Of a stretch of DNA of 64,000 bases, positions 49,177 to 57,689 are shown in pieces. This stretch comes from Desulfoglaeba alkanexedens ALDC (GTDB lineage Bacteria; Desulfobacterota; Syntrophobacteria; Syntrophobacterales; DSM-9756): positions 372,001 to 436,000 of the forward strand of contig NZ_CP040098.1 in NCBI RefSeq assembly GCF_005377625.1. Reading direction: 5' to 3'. The number at the start of each line of letters is the position of its first letter. Position 1 is the stretch's first letter. Below the pieces are notes generated by a model that worked only from the letters and a program-made list of their open reading frames with translations, did no database searches and was not told the origin of the DNA. The translations under genes and the position numbers were made by a program.

Positions 49177-51138
49177 ATGGCTGAAGAGAAGAAGGCGAAG
49201 CAGTACAATTTCCGTGATTTTTCGATGTGTGAAGCGACGGTCCAGATGCTTGAGAAGGCGGCGGCCGACGGTGCGGAGACGGCGTTTCAGCGGGCGGCGG
49301 AGATGAAGCCGTGCCCGATCGGTGCGGATTCGGCCTGCTGCAAGCATTGTTTCATGGGTCCGTGCCGTTTGAATCCCAAGGATCCGTATGCGAAGGTGGG
49401 GGTGTGCGGGGCGACTATCGACACCATTGCGGCGCGGAACTTTGCGCGGATGGTGGCGTCTGGGTGTGCCGCGCACACGGACCACGGGATGAGCATGCTG
49501 GATGTGTTCCGGGAGGTTGTAAACGGAAGGATCGCCGACTACAAGATCAAGGACGAAGAGAAGCTCCGGACGGTGGCGGAGAGCATCGGCATCGAGACGG
49601 CGGGCCGGGAGGTGAAGGAGATCGCCTTGGATCTCTATCACGAGCTGGAGCGGACCTACACGCAGGTGGAAGGCGAGATTCCGTTCGTCAAGCGGGTGCC
49701 GCCGAAGACGCTTGAGACCTGGCGGAAGCTGGGGATCGTTCCGCGGGGGTCCATGCGCGAGATCATGGAGATCATGCACCGGACCCACATAGGGGTGGAC
49801 CAGCACTACGAAAACATCGTGAAGCAGTGTTCGCGGACGGCGCTCGCCGACGGCTGGGGCGGTTCGATGGTGGCCACCGAGATTTCGGACATCCTTTTCG
49901 GGACGCCGAAGCCGTTGGTAGGGGGCGTGAACATGGGGTTTTTGAAGGAAGACCACGTGAACGTCATCGTGCACGGCCACGAACCGAACCTGTTCGAGTC
50001 CATGATCGATTCGGTCAACGACCCGGCGCTCGTCGAGAAGGCAAAGGAAGCGGGAGCCGCCGGGATCAACCTTGTGGGGATGTGCTGCTCGGGGGCGGAG
50101 GTATTAAGCCGTCACGGGGTGCCGCATGTGGGGAACTTCATGAGCACGGAAGTCGTCATCGCCACGGGGGCGGTGGACGCCATGGCGGTGGACGTCCAGT
50201 GTATCAAGCAGGGGCTTTCGACCATGGCCAGATGCTACGGGACGAAGTTTTTCACCACCAATCCGCGGGCGAAGATCGAAGGGGCGGAACACATCGAGTT
50301 CCATGAACACACGCCGCGTTCGTGCACCGACAAGGTGGTGCAGCTGGCCATCGAGCGGTACAAGAACCGGCCAGGGCGGGTGGTGATCCCGCAGCGGCGT
50401 GACATGGGGATCCACGGGTTTTCGCACGAATATATCAGCTACATGCTGGGCGGGACCTTCCGCGGTTCGTACGTGCCCCTCAATGAAAACATCATCAACG
50501 GCCGGATCCGAGGCCTCGCAGGGGTTGTGGGCTGCACCAACCCGCGGGTGAAGCACGACTACGTGCACGTGGAACTGGTCAAGGAACTGATCCGCAACAA
50601 CGTGCTGGTGGTGCAGACGGGCTGCTCGCAGATTGCCCTCGCCAAGGCGGGCCTCATGAAACCCGATGCGGCGGTGTTGGCTGGAGACGGCCTGGCGGAA
50701 GTGTGCGAAACGGTGGGGATGCCGCCGGTTCTGGGGCTGGGCTCCTGCGTGGACAACAGCCGGATCCTCATCGCCTGCGCCGAGATGGTCCGTACCGGCG
50801 GCCTGGGCGAAAGCATTGCGGATCTTCCAGTTGCGGGGGCGGCCCCCGAGTGGATGAGCGAGAAGGCCATCAGCATCGGCCACTATTTCGTGGCCTCGGG
50901 GCTGTACACGGTCTTCGGCGTGGGCTTCCCCGCCATAAAAGGGACGAAGTTCCACAAGCTCCTCTTCGAAGGCCTGGAAGAACTGGGCTGCGGCAAATGG
51001 GGCTTCGCGGAAGATCCCATCGAAATGGCTCACCTCATGATCTCGCACATCGACAAAAAGCGCGAAGCCCTTGGCATCATGGGCGAACGCGAACGGAAGC
51101 TCTTCGGCATGGAAGACCGGCGCGCCATGGAAGTGTAA
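49177..51138 (+). CDS. cooS: Anaerobic Ni-Fe carbon monoxide dehydrogenase catalytic subunit
   Basis: 653 aa. It oxidises CO to CO2 (or the reverse) at a Ni-Fe-S C-cluster. CPIGADSACCKHCFMGPCR (from about residue 46) supplies B/D-cluster cysteines. GMCCSGAEVLSRHGVPHVGN, VVQTGCSQIALAKAG and LGLGSCVDNSRI hold C-cluster ligands. Start ATG 49177 has GGAGG 7 bp upstream. No cooF, cooC, acsA/B partner or hydrogenase is adjacent, so the electron acceptor and nickel insertion factor must be encoded elsewhere. G-rich wobble use differs from neighbours. Confidence 0.96.
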   Translation: MAEEKKAKQYNFRDFSMCEATVQMLEKAAADGAETAFQRAAEMKPCPIGADSACCKHCFMGPCRLNPKDPYAKVGVCGATIDTIAARNFARMVASGCAAHTDHGMSMLDVFREVVNGRIADYKIKDEEKLRTVAESIGIETAGREVKEIALDLYHELERTYTQVEGEIPFVKRVPPKTLETWRKLGIVPRGSMREIMEIMHRTHIGVDQHYENIVKQCSRTALADGWGGSMVATEISDILFGTPKPLVGGVNMGFLKEDHVNVIVHGHEPNLFESMIDSVNDPALVEKAKEAGAAGINLVGMCCSGAEVLSRHGVPHVGNFMSTEVVIATGAVDAMAVDVQCIKQGLSTMARCYGTKFFTTNPRAKIEGAEHIEFHEHTPRSCTDKVVQLAIERYKNRPGRVVIPQRRDMGIHGFSHEYISYMLGGTFRGSYVPLNENIINGRIRGLAGVVGCTNPRVKHDYVHVELVKELIRNNVLVVQTGCSQIALAKAGLMKPDAAVLAGDGLAEVCETVGMPPVLGLGSCVDNSRILIACAEMVRTGGLGESIADLPVAGAAPEWMSEKAISIGHYFVASGLYTVFGVGFPAIKGTKFHKLLFEGLEELGCGKWGFAEDPIEMAHLMISHIDKKREALGIMGERERKLFGMEDRRAMEV

Positions 51139-51183
51139 GCGCTTGCCCGAGGCGCGCGTTCACTCCTTGCGGTCGACAGATGG

Positions 51184-51209
51184 GGGCGGGCGGCCGACCC
51201 GCCCTTTTT
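51184..51209 (+). terminator. Intrinsic terminator after cooS
   Basis: GGGCGGG pairs with CCCGCCC across CGGCCGA, followed by TTTTT. It lies 46 bp after the cooS stop and marks cooS as monocistronic. Confidence 0.8.
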
Positions 51210-51344
51210 CTGAGCCTCCGGCAGTGCCCGTTCGGGCGGAAACTCCACAACCCGACAAGCGCCGACCTGTGTGAACGCCGGCCAACCTTGGTGCCTTCCG
51301 CCCCGCCAGTTTTGAGCCCCTTCAACCGCGGTACCGCCCCGTCT

Positions 51345-51521
51345 TCAATCGGTTGAAGGCTTGGGAAAGGTCTTCTCGCCGTCGAATCGCCGGATCATCC
51401 GATCGTCCAGCTCCACGCAGGCGACGGCAAAGCGCTCCATCTGCCGTAGCAGATCCAAGTCATCGTCCGTTTTCTTTCCGAAACCCACGAAGTGGAAAGC
51501 CCGATCATCGCTCTTTCGCAT
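51345..51521 (-). CDS. Small hypothetical protein downstream of exodeoxyribonuclease III
   Basis: 58 aa: MRKSDDRAFHFVGFGKKTDD, then LLRQMERFAVACVELDDRMI. It starts 22 bp after the xth stop, in the same frame, with AGGA 9 bp upstream, so it is probably the second gene of the xth unit. Not recognised. It is helical and charged with one cysteine. Confidence 0.55.
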   Translation of the reverse strand: MRKSDDRAFHFVGFGKKTDDDLDLLRQMERFAVACVELDDRMIRRFDGEKTFPKPSTD

Positions 51522-51542
51522 CCCATCGTGTTCCTGTGCCCT

Positions 51543-52328
51543 TCACCCGGAAAGATCGAACACCGCCCAGACCGGGGTGTGATCACTCGGCTTTTCTCTT
51601 CCCCGCGGTTCGACGTCCACTCCGCAGTCGACGGCGGCTTCCGCGAGCACTCGCGTCGCGAACACATGGTCGAGGCGCCACCCTAGATTGCGTTCAAAGC
51701 TTTTGGGCAGTCGGTAGTCCCAAAAAGTAAATTGCCGCACCTCGGGGTGGATTTTCCGAAATACGTCCTCCAGGCCCCACGCCGTCACATCGGCGAGGAC
51801 CGCTCGCTCCTCGGGATGAAAGCCGACCTCGCCTTCGAGTCGTTTCGGATCGAAGACATCCAAGGGTTCCGGCGCCACATTGATGTCGCCGGTCCAGATG
51901 AGCCGATCGCCGGGATCGAAATGGTTTTCAAACCAACTTTTCAGCTCCTTGAGAAAACCCAGTTTGAACTGAAACGCTGGATCGTCAGGCGATCGCCCCT
52001 GGGGCACGTAGGTGTTGACCACCCAGACTCCATTCATCAAGGCGGCCAGAAACCGGGCCTCGCGGTCGATCACGTCACGGCCGGTTTCCGATCGGATTTC
52101 CTCAGGTGCGTCACGGAAAAGGAGCGCGACGCCGTTGAAGGACTTCTGACCTCGAACGGCGGCATGGTAGCCGGCGGCTTCGAAAGCCTTGAAAGGAAAA
52201 TCTTTCTCCTGGCACTTGATTTCCTGAAGACACAAGACGTCTGGGGCTTCCTTCTGGAGCCAATCGAGGACGATGGGAAGCCGCGCCCGGATGCCGTTCA
52301 CATTGAACGTCGCCATCTTCCAGACCAT
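51543..52328 (-). CDS. xth: Exodeoxyribonuclease III
   Basis: AP endonuclease/3' exonuclease of base excision repair, 261 aa. ATFNVNGIRARLPIVLDWL, LCLQEIKCQEKDFP, NTYVPQGRSPDD, WTGDINVAPEPLDVFDP, GWRLDHVFAT and KPSDHTPVWAVFDL cover all catalytic motifs. ATG 52328 has GGAGG 5 bp upstream. It is transcribed away from a repeat-rich region. Confidence 0.95.
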   Translation of the reverse strand: MVWKMATFNVNGIRARLPIVLDWLQKEAPDVLCLQEIKCQEKDFPFKAFEAAGYHAAVRGQKSFNGVALLFRDAPEEIRSETGRDVIDREARFLAALMNGVWVVNTYVPQGRSPDDPAFQFKLGFLKELKSWFENHFDPGDRLIWTGDINVAPEPLDVFDPKRLEGEVGFHPEERAVLADVTAWGLEDVFRKIHPEVRQFTFWDYRLPKSFERNLGWRLDHVFATRVLAEAAVDCGVDVEPRGREKPSDHTPVWAVFDLSG

Positions 52329-52387
52329 CCGAACCTCCACGGTGAGCACTCAAGCCATCAGCCGCCTTTGACACTCAGCAAACATGC

Positions 52388-52426
52388 TTAGACTTTAGAC
52401 ATTAAACTTTACAATCTAAAGTCTAA
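52388..52426. repeat. AT-rich inverted repeat
   Basis: TTAGACTTTAGA (52388-52399) and TCTAAAGTCTAA (52415-52426) are perfect complements, 15 nt apart. The right arm continues with another AGTCTA unit. It could be a terminator or a small palindromic element. Confidence 0.65.
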
Positions 52427-52479
52427 AGTCTAGACGTGAGCCGCAATGAACAAACCCCAATGCCCTGCCCCATCGGCCC

Positions 52480-52612
52480 GAGGGCGGGCCTCCTACAGGC
52501 GATCGGCTCGGTTTTCCCTTATCGGTAGGAGCGGGCTTGCCCGCGATCCGTAAAACCGGCAATGCCCCGCGTTGACCCTGGTCGCCGCCAAGCCGGCTCC
52601 TACACGGCCTGA
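52480..52612. repeat. REP-like element cluster
   Basis: GGGCCTCCTACAGGCGATCGG, then GGTAGGAGCGGGCTTGCCCG and GCCAAGCCGGCTCCTACACGG form two or three imperfect palindromes. They share TAGGAGC/GCTCCTA with those at 20665 and 57305. The bounds are approximate. Confidence 0.6.
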
Positions 52613-52622
52613 GTCGCTCCTT

Positions 52623-52693
52623 AGTACAGCTCCACATAATTAAGTCGCCACTATGCAGCAGTCTTCAGTGCGTTAACATAAGCCATGATCTTT
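52623..52693. repeat. 71-bp dispersed repeat, copy 2
   Basis: Ungapped match to 25701-25771 with about a dozen differences. It is followed within 6 bp by a GTTCCCAAGC hairpin; in copy 1 the same hairpin lies about 90 bp away. Confidence 0.7.
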
Positions 52694-52698
52694 CCCCT

Positions 52699-52724
52699 CG
52701 TTCCCAAGCTCCGGCTTGGGAACG
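52699..52724. repeat. GTTCCCAAGC-type hairpin repeat (52.7 kb copy)
   Basis: CGTTCCCAAGC and GCTTGGGAACG form a perfect 11-bp stem with loop TCCG. It belongs to the same family as the copies at 25864, 35864, 48785 and 57690. Confidence 0.8.
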
Positions 52725-52899
52725 CCCTGCCCGGGAAGCTCCAGCTTCCCTCCCGCTAAAACGGTATAAGCGTTGATTTTGAGTTCCAGAACACGCTCCT
52801 AGGAGCGTAGAAATGTAGGGACGCAGCGCCGCTGCACCCTTACGTGAAAAAACGGACACTCAATCCACAGATGGGCGAAGGGTATTCTCAGACGGCTTC

Positions 52900-53133
52900 T
52901 TACTTGTTGATCCAGCCAAGGACTTCGTCTTTGCTCGGGATTTTCCCGACCGATTTCACTTCCCCGTCGATCACCACCGCGGGCGTTCCAAAAACTCCGT
53001 AGCTGGCGATATCGAGCGGGTTCTTGACTTTCTCGATGTCAGCCTCCACGCCCGCTTCCTTGAGCGCTTCACGAACCGTAGCTTCGGTCTTTTCGCACTT
53101 CGGGCACCCCGGACCCAAGATCTTCACATCCAT
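52900..53133 (-). CDS. Small thioredoxin-fold protein (CPKC active site)
   Basis: 77 aa. MDVKILGPGCPKCEKTEATV holds the redox-active C-x2-C (residues 10 and 13), followed by GVFGTPAVVIDGEVKSVGKI with the cis-Pro loop. This is the redox-active disulfide protein 2 type. In many bacteria it is found with PF03773 permeases. Here the permease is divergent. ATG 53133 has GGAGGA upstream. Confidence 0.88.
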   Translation of the reverse strand: MDVKILGPGCPKCEKTEATVREALKEAGVEADIEKVKNPLDIASYGVFGTPAVVIDGEVKSVGKIPSKDEVLGWINK

Positions 53134-53228
53134 CCGTTTCCTCCTTTTCCACCTTGGCAGCATCTTTCGGCGCTCACCGCACCGTCTCCCACCTTGGTCC
53201 ACCGGAACGTCACGCCTCCAGAATTCAT
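53124..53228 (-). CDS. Possible small CC-motif peptide upstream of the thioredoxin gene
   Basis: 34 codons: MNSGGVTFRWTKVGDGAVSA, then ERCCQGGKGGNGWM. The stop overlaps the thioredoxin start by 10 bp, which would allow coupling. The frame is open further upstream to a TTG preceded by GGAAAGG. A paired-cysteine peptide in a possible metal or arsenic locus is plausible, but its reality is uncertain. Confidence 0.35.
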   Translation of the reverse strand: MNSGGVTFRWTKVGDGAVSAERCCQGGKGGNGWM

Positions 53229-53285
53229 GTTCGAATCCTTGGGAGGCAGCACTCCCAGCAAAACCACCTTTCCGTTCGGTTAATG

Positions 53286-53326
53286 TATTGTCACCTGTCA
53301 ATATACTGGATGATCCATCTTGTCAA
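53286..53326 (-). promoter_or_regulatory. Promoter and operator-like repeat of the thioredoxin gene
   Basis: On the minus strand TTGACA (53321-53326) and TATTGA (53298-53303) are spaced 17 bp. An inverted pair TATTG/CAATA (53286-53290 and 53299-53303) overlaps the -10 box, as expected for a repressor site of ArsR type. The regulator is not in the window. Confidence 0.5.
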
Positions 53327-53459
53327 CACCCGGCGCTGCGTTTCGTTCCCGAAGCTCGCCGGAGCCCCAAGGGGCGCCAATCGCTTAAACGTCGGTGAAG
53401 GAAGGAAGATCGCTTTCCCCGCGTCGCCCCAGCCCGCTCCCCGGTCGCCTAAAACAAAC

Positions 53460-53488
53460 TTGACAGAGTTCTAGTGTATTGCTATCTG
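53460..53488 (+). promoter_or_regulatory. Promoter of the permease gene
   Basis: TTGACA (53460-53465), 17 bp, TATCTG (53483-53488). The spacer contains GTGTATTG, similar to the GTATTG arm in the divergent promoter, which suggests shared regulation. The permease start lies about 108 bp downstream. Confidence 0.45.
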
Positions 53489-53595
53489 GGCATATAGGGA
53501 ATCACGCGACGCCGTTTTGCGAATCAGCCGACACAAGGGCTTGCCAGCGCATTGCACATTGCAGGCTCAGGGTCTCATCGAAAGGAGAAGGTTCT

Positions 53596-54978
53596 GTGGC
53601 TCGTACCCCAGTATCCAGTGAAGCCGTTCAACGACGAGCGATCCAAGACGTGACGCTCGAAGAACCGGAAAATCAGATCGACTGGCGGGACATTTGGAAG
53701 CCCATGGCGCTGCTGACCGGTGCCTTCTTGCTTCTTTTCTGGATCCCCATCGAAAACGAACGGGTGAGGGGCGCCGTCTTGGAATCCTTGGCACTCGCCA
53801 AGTGGTACGCCCAGGAACACGTGCTGCTGTGCCTGATTCCGGCGCTTTTCATTGCGGGCGCCATCGGCTGCTTTGTCTCTCAGGCCGCGGTGATGAAGTA
53901 CCTGGGCGCCGGAGCCCCTAAAGTCCTTGCGTACGGGGTGGCGTCCGTTTCCGGGAGCATCCTTGCGGTCTGCTCCTGCACCGTGCTTCCGCTTTTTGCG
54001 GGCATCTGGAAGCGTGGGGCCGGATTAGGACCGGCCATCGCCTTCCTCTATTCCGGCCCCGCCGTCAACATCCTCGCTGTGGTGCTCACGGCCCGGATCC
54101 TCGGGCCGGAACTGGGCATCGCCCGAGCCGTTGGGGCCGTTTTGTTCAGCCTCGTCATCGGCCTCGCCATGCATTTCATCTACCGAAAAGAAGAGCAGGC
54201 CAAAGCGCTCGCGGCACTCCACATGCCGGAACCCGAAGTGGACCGGCCGCTCTGGCAAAACGTCGTCTATTTCGCTTCCATGGCGGCGATTCTCATTTTC
54301 GCCACCTGGGGCAAACCGTCGGAACCAGTCGGATTCTGGCACGCCGTCTTCCAGGTAAAGTGGTGGCTCACCGGTGCCGCGGCCCTTGTCTTCGGGGCGA
54401 TACTGGTGCGGTGGTTCCGGGTCCGAGCGGCCAAGATGGTTCTTGCCGCCACCGCGGTGGCCGCGTTCGCCTTTCTCTTCCCGGAGCAGCCCCTTATCGC
54501 CTTTTCCGCTGGAATCGTGGCCGTAACTCTGTTGCTCACGACCACCCGGGGCGAAACCCAGACCTGGTTCCTTTCCACCTGGGAATTCACGCGCCAGATC
54601 ATGCCGCTTCTTCTCGGCGGCGTTCTGGTGGCGGGATTGCTTCTCGGGCGGCCGGGCTACGAAGGGCTGATTCCTTCCCGCTGGGTGGAAGGCTGGGTGG
54701 GCGGCAACTCCCTCCAGGCCAACTTCTTCTCTGCGCTGATCGGCGCGTTCATGTATTTCGCCACGCTTACCGAAGTGCCGATCCTTCAGGGGCTGCTCGG
54801 CGCCGGCATGGGAAAAGGCCCGGCTCTCGCGCTCCTTCTCGCCGGGCCCGCCCTCAGCCTCCCCAACATGCTCGTCATCCGGAGCATCATGGGGACGCAG
54901 AAAACCGCGGTTTTTGTCGTTCTGGTCGTTCTGATGTCGACGCTTTGCGGGCTGATCTTCGGGTCGTTTTTCGGCTGA
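53596..54978 (+). CDS. Permease (PF03773, ArsP/DUF318 family)
   Basis: 460 aa with about ten membrane helices. SGSILAVCSCTVLPLFAGIW contains the conserved CSCT motif, and SGPAVNILAVVLTARILG and ATLTEVPILQGLLGAGMGKG are family signatures. Members export organoarsenicals or other metal compounds; the substrate here is unknown. GTG 53596 follows AAAGGAG and begins after a long untranslated region. It is divergent from its usual partner, the small thioredoxin. Confidence 0.88.
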   Translation: MARTPVSSEAVQRRAIQDVTLEEPENQIDWRDIWKPMALLTGAFLLLFWIPIENERVRGAVLESLALAKWYAQEHVLLCLIPALFIAGAIGCFVSQAAVMKYLGAGAPKVLAYGVASVSGSILAVCSCTVLPLFAGIWKRGAGLGPAIAFLYSGPAVNILAVVLTARILGPELGIARAVGAVLFSLVIGLAMHFIYRKEEQAKALAALHMPEPEVDRPLWQNVVYFASMAAILIFATWGKPSEPVGFWHAVFQVKWWLTGAAALVFGAILVRWFRVRAAKMVLAATAVAAFAFLFPEQPLIAFSAGIVAVTLLLTTTRGETQTWFLSTWEFTRQIMPLLLGGVLVAGLLLGRPGYEGLIPSRWVEGWVGGNSLQANFFSALIGAFMYFATLTEVPILQGLLGAGMGKGPALALLLAGPALSLPNMLVIRSIMGTQKTAVFVVLVVLMSTLCGLIFGSFFG

Positions 54979-55369
54979 AAAGTCCTGGGCGGCGTGCGCC
55001 CGGCCGGCGCCCCCCCTCTCTTCTGGCTATTCTGAGAGACTAAGGGAAACTACAGTAATGTCTCAATGTGAGTATCCAAAAATCGTTGACAGCTTCCGAA
55101 GAAGACCTTATCGAAAAGACTCTGTCCAGAGGCGCCACCAAAGCGACACATTTGCTGAATCGCAATTGCCTTAAACGCGAATCAGAGTGAGTTGGTAGCA
55201 CGCACTGTCTAGGTCCAACGGGTAAGAGCATGAAAGGCTTCTTCGGCGATGGCGGGCCGACAGTCAAAATATCCCCATCGTCATCCGCTCTGACCGATAC
55301 CGTGCCCATGTTCGGCTCCGCAGTGGTGCCCGATCCACCGCCCGTCATCCCGTTTCACGAAGGAAAGCC
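54979..55369. other. Intergenic region after the permease gene
   Basis: 391 bp. GC is lower than in the flanks. A short minus-strand frame (55040-55348) is open but shows no family-like features. I see no clear promoter, repeat or RNA. Confidence 0.45.
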
Positions 55370-57061
55370 ATGAACTGGGAATACAAATTGGTTTTCAAGG
55401 ATGATCGATTGGCTGAGCCCACGTTCCAAATGTTGAGCCGGCTTCAGACACTTGCCGGACTCAAATGCACGCAAGAGGCTGTTGAAACTCACGAAGAGGC
55501 CTGTTTCGATACCCCCGACCTGGCCCTCGACGCCTTGGGGCTGGTCTGCTTCGTTCGGAATCACGAGGGCTCCGACAAATATCTGCTGATTGTCGAGCCG
55601 GGGTGCCCGGGCTGCAATGGAAACGACATCCATCTTCACAAAGTATTTTGCACACTCGATGCCGACGCGTATGCCCGGATGACCGATGGACGGTCACCCC
55701 AATGCCTACGCAATATCCTTGAGGGAGCTGTCGATTTGCGGAATATAAGGAAGACGCTCCATCGTCGCGTGTCATGTATTCCTCTTCTGCTCGCAAACGA
55801 CGCCGGAGCAACAGCACGCCTGCATCTTGACCGGATTGAAACCTTTCTTCCTGGTCAAGACGAGCCGAGAACGGTCGACTACGAAATCGGACTCCGATCG
55901 GAAATGGAAAGGTTTCCCGAAGCCGCCATCCTGCAGGACACGCTAAGGAACACCCTCGGCCTTATTCCAGTGAGACGCAGCCGGACCCGCGGCCTTGCAA
56001 CCCCGACACGTTGCCGCAAAGCTTCTTTGGAAAAGCAAAAGGTCATTTTGGACATGGATACGGGTGTTGACGATGCCTTGGCGATCATCCTCGCCATGCG
56101 TTCCCCTGAACTCCAAGTGCTTGGAATCACAGCAAGCAGCGGCAACATCGACGCGAGGCAGGCCCACCGGAACACGAAGGCCGTTCTGGGGTTCCTCGGC
56201 AGGGAACTTGCCCTACCTCCTTCCAGCCTCCCCCCCACGGCTGCGGGGCTTACCGCGACCAGGGAAATCCCGCATGCGGCACACGTCCACGGATCGGACG
56301 GACTTGGCGGGGTCACTATGTCCGATGAAATCCTTCAAATCATCGGCGATCCAGCACCTTCCTCAGAAGACGCCTATACGCTCTTCAAGCGACTCGTACA
56401 AGAACACGAGCCGAAAACCATCACCCTGATTGTTACCGGCCCCCTCACCAATGTCGCTCACTGGATTGAATCAGACCCTGATGCGGTCCAACGCCTCAAG
56501 GAAATCGTGGTCATGGGAGGCGTGTTTTTTGAGTGCGGCAATCGAAGTCCGGTGGCAGAATCCAACATGTATTCCGATCCTGAATCGGCCGGGAAAGTCG
56601 TTGCGTTCTGCCGCCGGCCCGTGCTTCTCTACCCACATGTTTGGCGTGAGACGCTTCCCCTGACATTTGTAGGGCTTGATGTCACGCATCGCGTCACGCT
56701 ACGGCGTGACACCCTGGACCGGTTGAGCGCCGAACGCCCCGGAGACAGAATGATCCGTTTTATCAAGCAATTCACCGCCGACTACATGAACTTCTGCTAT
56801 CGAAACAAGGGATTGGAGGGTTGCTATCTCCACGACCCGCTGGCTGTAGGGTACGTTATCGACCCCTCGTTCTGTCGGGTCGAACGGTATCACGTGGAAG
56901 TTGAAGACCGGGGAAGGGTCGCCCGAGGCATGACCATCGCCGATGTTCGGTCCACACGGATCTTTAAGGAGAGATCCAAAGAGGTCACGTGGGTCTGTGT
57001 CAAGGTGGATGCTTCGAGGTTTGAAAACTTTTTCACAGAAAGAGTCCTGGGACCGTCATGA
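55370..57061 (+). CDS. CYTH-like domain fused to inosine-uridine nucleoside hydrolase
   Basis: 563 aa. The C-terminal half (from about residue 222) is an IunH-type ribohydrolase: KVILDMDTGVDDALAIILAM with the Ca-binding D-x-D-x-x-x-D-D, then LIVTGPLTNVAHWI, IVVMGGVFF and CYLHDPLAVGYVI. The N-terminal about 200 residues look like a CYTH/triphosphate-tunnel domain: MNWEYKLVF with E-x-K, EACFDTPDLAL, and YEIGLRSEMERFP. AAGGAAAG lies before ATG. It is unlinked to neighbours. Confidence 0.78.
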   Translation: MNWEYKLVFKDDRLAEPTFQMLSRLQTLAGLKCTQEAVETHEEACFDTPDLALDALGLVCFVRNHEGSDKYLLIVEPGCPGCNGNDIHLHKVFCTLDADAYARMTDGRSPQCLRNILEGAVDLRNIRKTLHRRVSCIPLLLANDAGATARLHLDRIETFLPGQDEPRTVDYEIGLRSEMERFPEAAILQDTLRNTLGLIPVRRSRTRGLATPTRCRKASLEKQKVILDMDTGVDDALAIILAMRSPELQVLGITASSGNIDARQAHRNTKAVLGFLGRELALPPSSLPPTAAGLTATREIPHAAHVHGSDGLGGVTMSDEILQIIGDPAPSSEDAYTLFKRLVQEHEPKTITLIVTGPLTNVAHWIESDPDAVQRLKEIVVMGGVFFECGNRSPVAESNMYSDPESAGKVVAFCRRPVLLYPHVWRETLPLTFVGLDVTHRVTLRRDTLDRLSAERPGDRMIRFIKQFTADYMNFCYRNKGLEGCYLHDPLAVGYVIDPSFCRVERYHVEVEDRGRVARGMTIADVRSTRIFKERSKEVTWVCVKVDASRFENFFTERVLGPS

Positions 57062-57304
57062 ACGGATCCCGGAATCCGCGAACCCGTTTGGACCGGAGCC
57101 CGAAATCACGTCCGACGGCGTCACCATCGACTCCGTCCTACGACATGTGACCATCCTCCAGAGGCGTTGCAAACATTAGCGCACCTCTTTTGAATGTGGC
57201 AGGCCCGCCTTCGGGCCGATGGCTGGGGGAGGCGTTCGAATTCAGGCCCGGAGAGCGATCGACATGAAAAGGGCTGCACCTTTGTCATGCCCTCACGGGC
57301 GCAC

Positions 57305-57354
57305 TAGGAGCGGCCCCCCGGCCGCGATGGGGGTCGCCGGTAAGGCGGCTCCTA
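57305..57354. repeat. REP-like palindrome beside a RAYT remnant
   Basis: TAGGAGCGGCCCCCCGGCCGC, then GTCGCCGGTAAGGCGGCTCC and TAC. The outer arms TAGGAGC/GCTCCTA are complementary. The stop codon of the adjacent RAYT remnant lies inside it, the expected position for a REP next to its transposase. Confidence 0.65.
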
Positions 57355-57645
57355 CAAGAGAGCCCACGTACACACATGGATGTTTCGCCTCCCTGTAAAG
57401 GGTTTGAACGATTGCACGGTCTTCGATAGATCTCGCCTGCTCGCTATCAAGTGAATGTGGTTCTCCATGATCATATAAGCACACAGCCGCATGGCCCTGT
57501 CCCCCCTGCAGTGCTGAGGGGAGCTGGCCAGGATCTCGAAGTGGTCTTTGTAGGTGAAAGTCGGGATCCACGCTACGATAGTCGATGTGACAAAGTAGGG
57601 GTGTTCAGATCCTTTGTTATGGATTTTATAGCAGCTTCGGATGGG
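57352..57645 (-). pseudogene. REP-associated tyrosine transposase (RAYT) remnant
   Basis: Read on the minus strand the frame gives YKIHNKGSEHPYFVTSTIVA, then WIPTFTYKDHFEILASSPQH, YMIMENHIHLIAS and LSKTVQSFKPFTGR. The HIH pair in MENHIHLIA is the HUH metal-binding motif of Y1 transposases. There is no start codon (TGA 57646-57648 precedes it), and the region with the catalytic Tyr is missing, so it is inactive. Confidence 0.75.
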
Positions 57646-57689
57646 TCACCGCCTCATGGAAATCGAAGCTGGAGCTTCTACCCTGTTGT

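Larger units (their letters stand above)
52329..52899. other. Repeat-rich intergenic region
   Basis: 571 bp without a gene. In order it holds a 12-bp-stem hairpin (52388-52426), REP-like elements (about 52480-52612), copy 2 of the 71-bp repeat (52623-52693), a GTTCCCAAGC hairpin (52699-52724) and a GGGAAGCTCCAGCTTCCC palindrome (about 52732-52750). It acts as a collection site for repeats. Confidence 0.75.

Noticed and set aside
52329-52900. CRISPR array
   Set aside because: The repeats here are of different families, unequal in length and spacing, and there are no cas genes in the window.
55040-55348. Minus-strand 102-codon frame in the gap after the permease
   Set aside because: No motif, no ribosome-binding site, and unusual composition. 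Kept only as unannotated intergenic sequence.
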